From UBA1146 sp050256555 (GTDB lineage: Bacteria; Planctomycetota; UBA8108; UBA1146), in NCBI GenBank assembly GCA_050256555.1, contig JBBWWC010000045.1:1-12301 (forward strand): 12,301 nt of DNA, in the 5' to 3' direction. Numbering within the stretch: the first letter of the stretch is position 1; every line of letters begins with the position of its first letter. The notes beneath the pieces are model-generated. The model searched no databases. It saw nothing but the letters and a program-made list of their open reading frames with translations, and had not been told where the DNA came from. Position numbers and translations under genes: made by a program. Positions 8,087 through 12,301 of this stretch are shown piece by piece.

Positions 8087-9079
8087 ATGTCTTTGTCGAA
8101 AATAGGACTCCTGTGCGGCTCGTTGCTCTTCATCGCAACGTTAGTGGCGGCTCAAGACGATGCCCAGATGGAGAAGAACTACCAGGAGAAGCAAAAAAAG
8201 GCCTTCGTGAAGAAGATCGAATGGGTCTCGACGCTGGCGGAAGCGCGGAAGATCTCCGAGCAGAAGGGGTTGCCGATCCTGGCTTACTTCACCCGCTCAT
8301 ACGCACCCTGACCGCCTTGTGAATTCATGGAGGGGGGTCCCCTTCTATCCGATTGGTGGGTCAAAGAGAGTCAGCGTTTTGTTCCTTATCTCAATATTTC
8401 TGCGCAACTCGATAACAAGCCGGACCAGGAGATGATGTCGGCTTATGATCTTCGTGGATTTCCTTCTTTTGTCTTCCTCGATACCGATGGGGTCCTGCTG
8501 TTCGGCAAGGAACCTTACTGGCGTCCTGATTCCCCGGTGGCCCTGGAGGATGGGCTGGGCGAGGTCGAAGCCATCTTCCAGCTGCGGAAGAGAGTGGCAG
8601 AAAATCCCGATGATGAGATAGCCCGTGCGCGTTTGACCCTGATTGAAGGATTGCTCAATCCTGCTCGTGCCAATGCCATAGCAATGGAAGAAGCCGCTGC
8701 TGTCGAAGGTGTTCCTGTTGAGCTGGTCGATCAGTGGCGAGCATCTCGGATGAAGATCCGTTTTCTTTCGGTATTCGAACCGTACCGGATTGCTTATCGC
8801 GAAGACCGCGATGATAAGCTCGAGAAACGTGCCAGGGCGGTGACCTTTTGTTACCAGATGATCAGAGCTGGAGAGCGAGTGAGTGCTGAAGAAGACTGGT
8901 TCCGACCGTTCTGGATACTCGCATTTGATGGGGCGTTGGAAGCTTCTGACAAGGTCCATGCCATGATCTGTTTTGAGGCTTATACCAAAGCTTATGGCCA
9001 TCAGGATCGATACGTGAAAACGATGGAGAGTAAGATTCAGGTTCTGGAAGCGGAAAAATCAGGAGGAGCTGGGCGGTAA
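8087..9079 (+). CDS. Exported thioredoxin-fold protein with in-frame TGA as selenocysteine (U-P-P-C redox motif), candidate selenoprotein
   Basis: Seen: one frame of 330 codons with a single internal TGA at codon 75. Residues 1-22 form a Sec signal peptide ending in LVAA. The thioredoxin fold follows: helix 1 at about 46-60, strand GLPILAYFTRSYAP at 61-74, then TGA75-P76-P77-C78, then helix EFMEGGPLLSDWW, strand VPYLNIS, and the cis-proline loop RGFPS (P126) leading into FVFLDTDG. The TGA sits exactly where the first Cys of the CxxC pair belongs. Residues about 155-325 are helical and unassigned. Known: thioredoxin-like folds with UxxC are an established bacterial selenoprotein class. Inferred: selenocysteine insertion, giving an extracytoplasmic thiol-disulfide enzyme. 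The frame stays intact and protein-like on both sides, and the only other Cys residues are 10, 255 and 295. Alternatives: a Cys-to-stop mutation or a sequencing error. It overlaps the end of hflX tail to tail. Confidence 0.8.
8309..8311 (+). other. In-frame TGA read as selenocysteine codon (candidate)
   Basis: The codons around it read GCA CCC TGA CCG CCT TGT, giving A-P-U-P-P-C. TGA differs by one base from either cysteine codon (TGT, TGC). It is the only stop in this frame between 8087 and 9077. At least three other genes in the window use TGA as a true stop, so the code is not globally recoded. Confidence 0.72.
8322..8354 (+). promoter_or_regulatory. Candidate bacterial SECIS hairpin downstream of the in-frame TGA
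   Basis: The strongest stem is GGAGGGG at 8329-8335 with CCCCTTC at 8339-8345, seven pairs including one G-U, closed by a three-base GGT loop at 8336-8338. Below it U8346 is bulged, then A8327-U8328 pair with A8347-U8348. After a C / CC internal loop, AATT at 8322-8325 pairs with GATT at 8351-8354. The loop starts 25 bases after the TGA and begins with GG. This fits the bacterial SECIS pattern as I remember it: an upper stem, a small loop with G in its first two positions, and a TGA-to-loop distance of roughly 16-37 bases. The E. coli fdhF element likewise has a GGU in its loop and a bulged U, though there the bulge is on the 5' side. Fold energy was not calculated. Confidence 0.65.
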
Positions 9080-10393
9080 TAGCCCTGCTTCTCTCAGTGC
9101 ACTTTCCCAGCGTGATTTTCGACCCGATTCGAAACGGGCTTTGAGGTAGATACCTTCTTCGCGGAACTCTTCCAGTTCGATTGCGGCAAGAGTCCGTAGC
9201 CGTGCGGCGAGATCAGATCGTGAATGTGGAAGGTGGTATTCTCCCGTTTCCACCCGTAGCTGAGCAATCTCAAGAATCCGTTCGATGACCAGATCAAGTC
9301 CGGTTCCTTCGGTGGCACTGATGACGTAGGAATCTTCTCGCTCGGCCAGTAAATGCTGCAGATCAATCCGGCGTTCATCTGGAACCTGATCCAGTTTGTT
9401 GAAAATCATCAACGTATGATGGTTTTCGCACTGAATTTTCTTCAGTGTCCGCTCTACCGACTCGATGTCTAGCTCGACCGATGGAGATGATGCATCGATG
9501 ACATGCAGAAGCAGGTCTGCTTCTTTCGTTTCCATCAACGTGGCATGGAAGGACGCGACCAGTCCATGGGGTAACTTCCGGATGAAACCAACGGTATCAG
9601 AAAGTAATACGTCAAAGGGAACGTCCAGTTCCCATTTACGAGTACTGGTGTCGAGTGTCGAGAAGAGACGATCTTCGATCAGAACATCGGCACCCGTCAA
9701 TTTTTTGAGGAGCGTTGATTTCCCGGCATTGGTGTATCCGACCAGGGCGATGCGGAAAGAACCTTCTCTCGATTTATGTTGGGTGTGTGCCTGTTTTTCG
9801 ATGTCGTCGAGTCGTTTCTTGAGAACGCTGATCTTCTTGCTGATGATACGGCGGTCCGTTTCCAGCTGTGTTTCTCCCGGTCCTCGGGTTCCGACCGCGC
9901 CTCCTTCCATCCGGGAAAGGTGGGTCCACATTCGTGTCAGCCGTGATTGGAAGTACTGCAACTGGGCCAGCTCGACCTGAATCTTGGCCTGATGGCTTCG
10001 TGCATTGCGGGCGAAGATATCCATGATCAGTTCCGAGCGATCAATCACACGCAGTTCTGTGCTTTCCTCGATATTTCGTCCCTGTCCTGGAGAGATGGGA
10101 TCATCGACCAGGATCAGGTGAGCCCCGACTCGTTCTGCTTCTTCCTTTAGCTCTTCCAGTTTGCCGCGACCGACATAGGTGCCGGGATGGGGGCGAGATC
10201 TGTTTTGCAGTACCACTGCATCGATGCGTAATCCGGCGGTATCTGCCAGTGCGCTGATCTCGGCGACAGGATCGACCGATTCAAACTTGACCGAGGGATC
10301 GCCCGGCATCACGGCCTTGAGAATGACCGCAATCTCACGATCGTCATCGGAGGGATTCTCATGCAGACGAGTGTCGAAGGATTGTTTCGCCAT
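9059..10393 (-). CDS. hflX: GTPase HflX
   Basis: 444 residues from the ATG at 10393 (E. coli HflX has 426). The N-terminal HflX domain carries PGTYVGRGKLEEL (70-82) and ILVDDPISPGQGRNIEE (94-110), then the glycine-rich block GGAVGTRGPGETQLETDRR (164-182). The G domain has G1 GYTNAGKST (219-227), G3 DTVG (266-269), G4 NKLD (332-335) and G5 SATEG (359-363). Known: HflX binds the large ribosomal subunit and splits stalled or stressed 70S ribosomes using GTP. Start: the frame continues upstream to an ATG at 10618, but the added 75 residues look like non-coding translation. The ATG at 10393 has GGGAGG 12 bases upstream and gives the usual length. Its 3' end overlaps the thioredoxin-like gene by 21 bases, tail to tail. 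Confidence 0.95.
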   Translation of the reverse strand: MAKQSFDTRLHENPSDDDREIAVILKAVMPGDPSVKFESVDPVAEISALADTAGLRIDAVVLQNRSRPHPGTYVGRGKLEELKEEAERVGAHLILVDDPISPGQGRNIEESTELRVIDRSELIMDIFARNARSHQAKIQVELAQLQYFQSRLTRMWTHLSRMEGGAVGTRGPGETQLETDRRIISKKISVLKKRLDDIEKQAHTQHKSREGSFRIALVGYTNAGKSTLLKKLTGADVLIEDRLFSTLDTSTRKWELDVPFDVLLSDTVGFIRKLPHGLVASFHATLMETKEADLLLHVIDASSPSVELDIESVERTLKKIQCENHHTLMIFNKLDQVPDERRIDLQHLLAEREDSYVISATEGTGLDLVIERILEIAQLRVETGEYHLPHSRSDLAARLRTLAAIELEEFREEGIYLKARFESGRKSRWESALREAGLLPPSSS

Positions 10394-10405
10394 GGAGCGG
10401 CGTAT

Positions 10406-10411
10406 CCTCCC
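10406..10411 (-). promoter_or_regulatory. Ribosome binding site of hflX
   Basis: On the minus strand GGGAGG precedes the ATG at 10393 by 12 bases, slightly long but the best site near any candidate start. It supports the short hflX start over the ATG at 10618. Confidence 0.5.
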
Positions 10412-10618
10412 GGAATCGGTGAGTTGGCAGGATTTCCGGTATCGGGGTCCCACCGAGGTCTTCCCGCCGGAGAGATTTTCCGGCATCGAACCGTTCCAAG
10501 GTATCCGAACCATTGCAGAGGGACCACCGCAGAAGGGGCGAAATCTACACATCGGTAAGAGCAGGTGGGCAAATCGGTTCTGTTGGTTACCATTCGCATG
10601 TCTCGATTGCGAGATCAT

Positions 10619-10625
10619 GGGAGGA
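10619..10625 (+). promoter_or_regulatory. Ribosome binding site of the kinase/GNAT fusion gene
   Basis: GGGAGGA stands four bases before a TTG at 10630 and seven before a second TTG at 10633, both in the kinase frame. No in-frame ATG exists from the upstream stop at 10420 through the first conserved kinase motifs, so a TTG start here is the best-supported choice. Confidence 0.6.
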
Positions 10626-10629
10626 ATAC

Positions 10630-12301
10630 TTGTTGCCAGCGCAGATACCTACCGGAGAACATCACCCTCGTCGCATCGGCTGGCTCGATGGAATTCCGCG
10701 TCAACAGGAGGCTCTTCTCCAGTTCCCTGGGGTAGAAATCCTCCAGACCGATCGACAGCGGACAGTGTTACGGATTCCGCCATCGCCGTCACGCCCGACT
10801 CTCATTGCGAAGATCCATCAAGAACAGGATCTGGCAGCCCGGTGCCGTCGTTTTCTCGGCTGGGGCAGGGCCCGTCTTGAGTGGATTAACCTGAGACGCG
10901 CAGAAGATGGCGGTGCCTCAGTGCCGCGCCCTGTTGCCCTGGTAAGAAACCAGGATCACGACATCGTTTTTATCGATTACTTGCTGGATACCGAAACGTA
11001 TCCACAACAGCTGGAATCTTATAGCGGTGATCAGCGTGTGGCGATGCTTCGTGTGTTGGGCAAGTGGGTTGCAGAAATTGTACGAGCCGGGATTGATGCA
11101 CATGACTTGCATACGGGAAACATCCTGGTTCGAGGAATCGATCCTGCGAACGTGAGTCTCTTTCTCATCGATTTGCATGATGCTCGGGTTGGTTTCGGAG
11201 TTCCTCCGCATCGCCGCCGAGCAATGGTCAGGCAGGTGGCCAGCGCATTGGGAGCCGCGCGTGCGGATGGCGATGTGCGTCACTTCCTTCAAGGCTGGGC
11301 CCATGGAGCAAGAATCCTGGGAGTCGATGGGACCTGGGCCAGTGGTCCAGATCAGGAGACCGATGGTGTGGGCTGGGCAGAAGTCAAAGCGGAACTGCTG
11401 GCCGAGACGCTGAGAAAAGCCGAACGATCCGAGATTCTCCGCCGTCGCCGTCACATCTCACGGGCATTTCGCAAGCCGCAGTGGAGTCGCCGGAGTCGTA
11501 AGGGTGTGGAATCAGTTTTTCACAACAAGATCGATGCCACGGGGCCCTTTCAAGTACGTCGAGCCAGACGTCGAAGCGGATGGGTTCGGTGGTTTCGGGC
11601 TTTGCCGACAGAGGCTCGGGCTGCATGGCTTGGTGATCGGGTACGAAAAACGATTTGGAGATTTCCACCTCGGGCGATCCTGTTTGTCGAACGTGACCGA
11701 GGCCGTCACGGTGGCGAGGAATTGATTGTCGAAAAATCTGCAGGAAAAACGCCTCTCGATTCCTTTCTGAGCCAGTCTCCGGGGCTTGTATCCGAGTTGA
11801 TGGAGCCAGTTCTTTCGGTGCTTCATCGATATCATCGCGAAGGAATTCATTTTGGCGGAATGACGGCAGGGCACTGGTATGTGGATGAAGGTCGCAACGG
11901 TTTCGTTGTGAATCCTGATCCGGCATTTATCCGATATCAGGGAGAGTTGACACGCGAACACATCATCGAAGATTTGATCGGTTTGGGTGCGATCTTCGAC
12001 GGAACCCTGACGGTTCGCGATCGTTATCGTGGATTGCGGTCCTATCCGGGTTTTTCTTCATTGTTACTTTCTTCAGCTACGATCGGTTCACTGGGTGATC
12101 GTCTTGGGCAACGCTTTGCTGGCGCAAGAGTTGCCCGATCACCGGTGATTCAGATCCGGCCAGCACACGATCAAGATGTGGCCGCACTGCATCTCCTGAA
12201 TGAGGCCAATGCTCCCGAGGTCGGATCACTCGGTCGGGTTCAATTCAAATCCCTGCTGCAAGTGGCCTCGATGGTTCGAGTTGTTGATTCACTCGGTGAT
12301 G
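10630..12301 (+). CDS. LPS-kinase-like / pseudokinase / GNAT multidomain protein (3' end beyond window)
   Basis: The frame is open from 10423 to the window edge; 557 residues are visible from the TTG at 10630. Domain 1 (about 45-220) resembles the WaaP/KdkA/InaA lipopolysaccharide kinase group: ATP-site lysine K61 in LIAKIHQ, the RARLEW helix with E84, catalytic loop HDLHTGN with D159 and N164, and metal-binding D181 in LIDLHDA. Domain 2 (about 345-500) repeats the pattern weakly; its loop reads HFGGMTAGHWYV (407-418), with no catalytic Asp, so it is probably inactive. From about 505, VIQIRPAHDQDVAALHLLNEANAP starts a GNAT acetyltransferase domain (resembling COG3818), cut by the window. Known: these kinases phosphorylate Kdo or heptose of LPS core. 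Inferred: modification of an envelope sugar or a small molecule; the substrate is unknown. The basic linker at 270-315 is arginine-rich. Confidence 0.8.
   Translation, partial: MLPAQIPTGEHHPRRIGWLDGIPRQQEALLQFPGVEILQTDRQRTVLRIPPSPSRPTLIAKIHQEQDLAARCRRFLGWGRARLEWINLRRAEDGGASVPRPVALVRNQDHDIVFIDYLLDTETYPQQLESYSGDQRVAMLRVLGKWVAEIVRAGIDAHDLHTGNILVRGIDPANVSLFLIDLHDARVGFGVPPHRRRAMVRQVASALGAARADGDVRHFLQGWAHGARILGVDGTWASGPDQETDGVGWAEVKAELLAETLRKAERSEILRRRRHISRAFRKPQWSRRSRKGVESVFHNKIDATGPFQVRRARRRSGWVRWFRALPTEARAAWLGDRVRKTIWRFPPRAILFVERDRGRHGGEELIVEKSAGKTPLDSFLSQSPGLVSELMEPVLSVLHRYHREGIHFGGMTAGHWYVDEGRNGFVVNPDPAFIRYQGELTREHIIEDLIGLGAIFDGTLTVRDRYRGLRSYPGFSSLLLSSATIGSLGDRLGQRFAGARVARSPVIQIRPAHDQDVAALHLLNEANAPEVGSLGRVQFKSLLQVASMVRVVDSLGD

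Larger units (their letters stand above)
10394..10629. promoter_or_regulatory. Divergent intergenic region between hflX and the kinase/GNAT gene
   Basis: These 236 bases separate two divergent starts and should contain both promoters. I could not identify a convincing -35/-10 pair on either strand. Frames are open on both strands here (minus up to 10618, plus from 10423), but the translations are arginine/proline-rich and show no recognisable domain. Confidence 0.4.

Noticed and set aside
8309..8311. TGA as tryptophan or a generally reassigned codon.
   Set aside because: Genes ending at 4675, 6101 and 9059 use TGA as a normal stop, so general reassignment is unlikely.
10394..10618. Extension of hflX upstream to the ATG at 10618 (75 extra residues).
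   Set aside because: The added translation is Arg/Pro-rich, unlike any HflX N-terminus; the ATG at 10393 gives normal family length and has a GGGAGG site.
10179..10880. A 233-codon plus-strand frame crossing the hflX start and the divergent region.
   Set aside because: It is antisense to hflX in its first part and out of frame with the kinase in its second; the translation is low-complexity with no domain.

Overview
The window looks like a piece of chromosome from a planctomycete, probably an uncultured lineage. Three signs point there. First, a secreted PSCyt1/DUF1549/DUF1553 protein is followed with an 8-base overlap by a Tat-type DUF1501 protein, a pair that is massively expanded in Planctomycetota. 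Second, a di-heme cytochrome c peroxidase ends in a dockerin-like pair of calcium loops with a GPDPTTDSLTC tail typical of planctomycete secreted proteins. Third, many of the products are exported. No mobile element, tRNA, rRNA or CRISPR array was seen. The genetic code looks standard: the DUF1553, DUF1501 and hflX genes all end in TGA.

Layout. (1) 21-6101, plus strand: di-heme peroxidase with dockerin, then PSCyt1-DUF1549-DUF1553, then DUF1501; probably one transcription unit for exported redox/surface proteins. (2) 6147-7937, minus strand: full-length two-domain signal peptide peptidase SppA, convergent with the previous unit across a 45-base gap that holds an imperfect hairpin. (3) 8087-9079, plus strand, divergent from sppA: an exported thioredoxin-fold protein whose reading frame is interrupted once, by a TGA exactly where the first cysteine of the CxxC redox motif should be. 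Read through, the motif is U-P-P-C. A G/C-rich hairpin with a GGU apical loop and a bulged U begins just after this TGA. I read this as a selenoprotein gene with a bacterial SECIS, the most interesting item in the window. (4) 9059-10393, minus strand: ribosome-associated GTPase HflX, overlapping the selenoprotein gene tail-to-tail by 21 bases. (5) 10630 to the window end, plus strand: a large protein, cut by the window edge, with an intact LPS-kinase-like (WaaP/KdkA/InaA) domain, a second kinase-like segment lacking the catalytic Asp, and the start of a GNAT acetyltransferase domain.

Functionally, genes 1-3 form an exported haem-redox and surface-protein module. SppA, the candidate seleno-thioredoxin and HflX are separate envelope and ribosome quality-control functions. 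The last gene is probably an envelope or small-molecule modifying enzyme of unknown substrate. The selenocysteine call rests on sequence reading only; the selA, selB, selC and selD genes it would need are not in this window.
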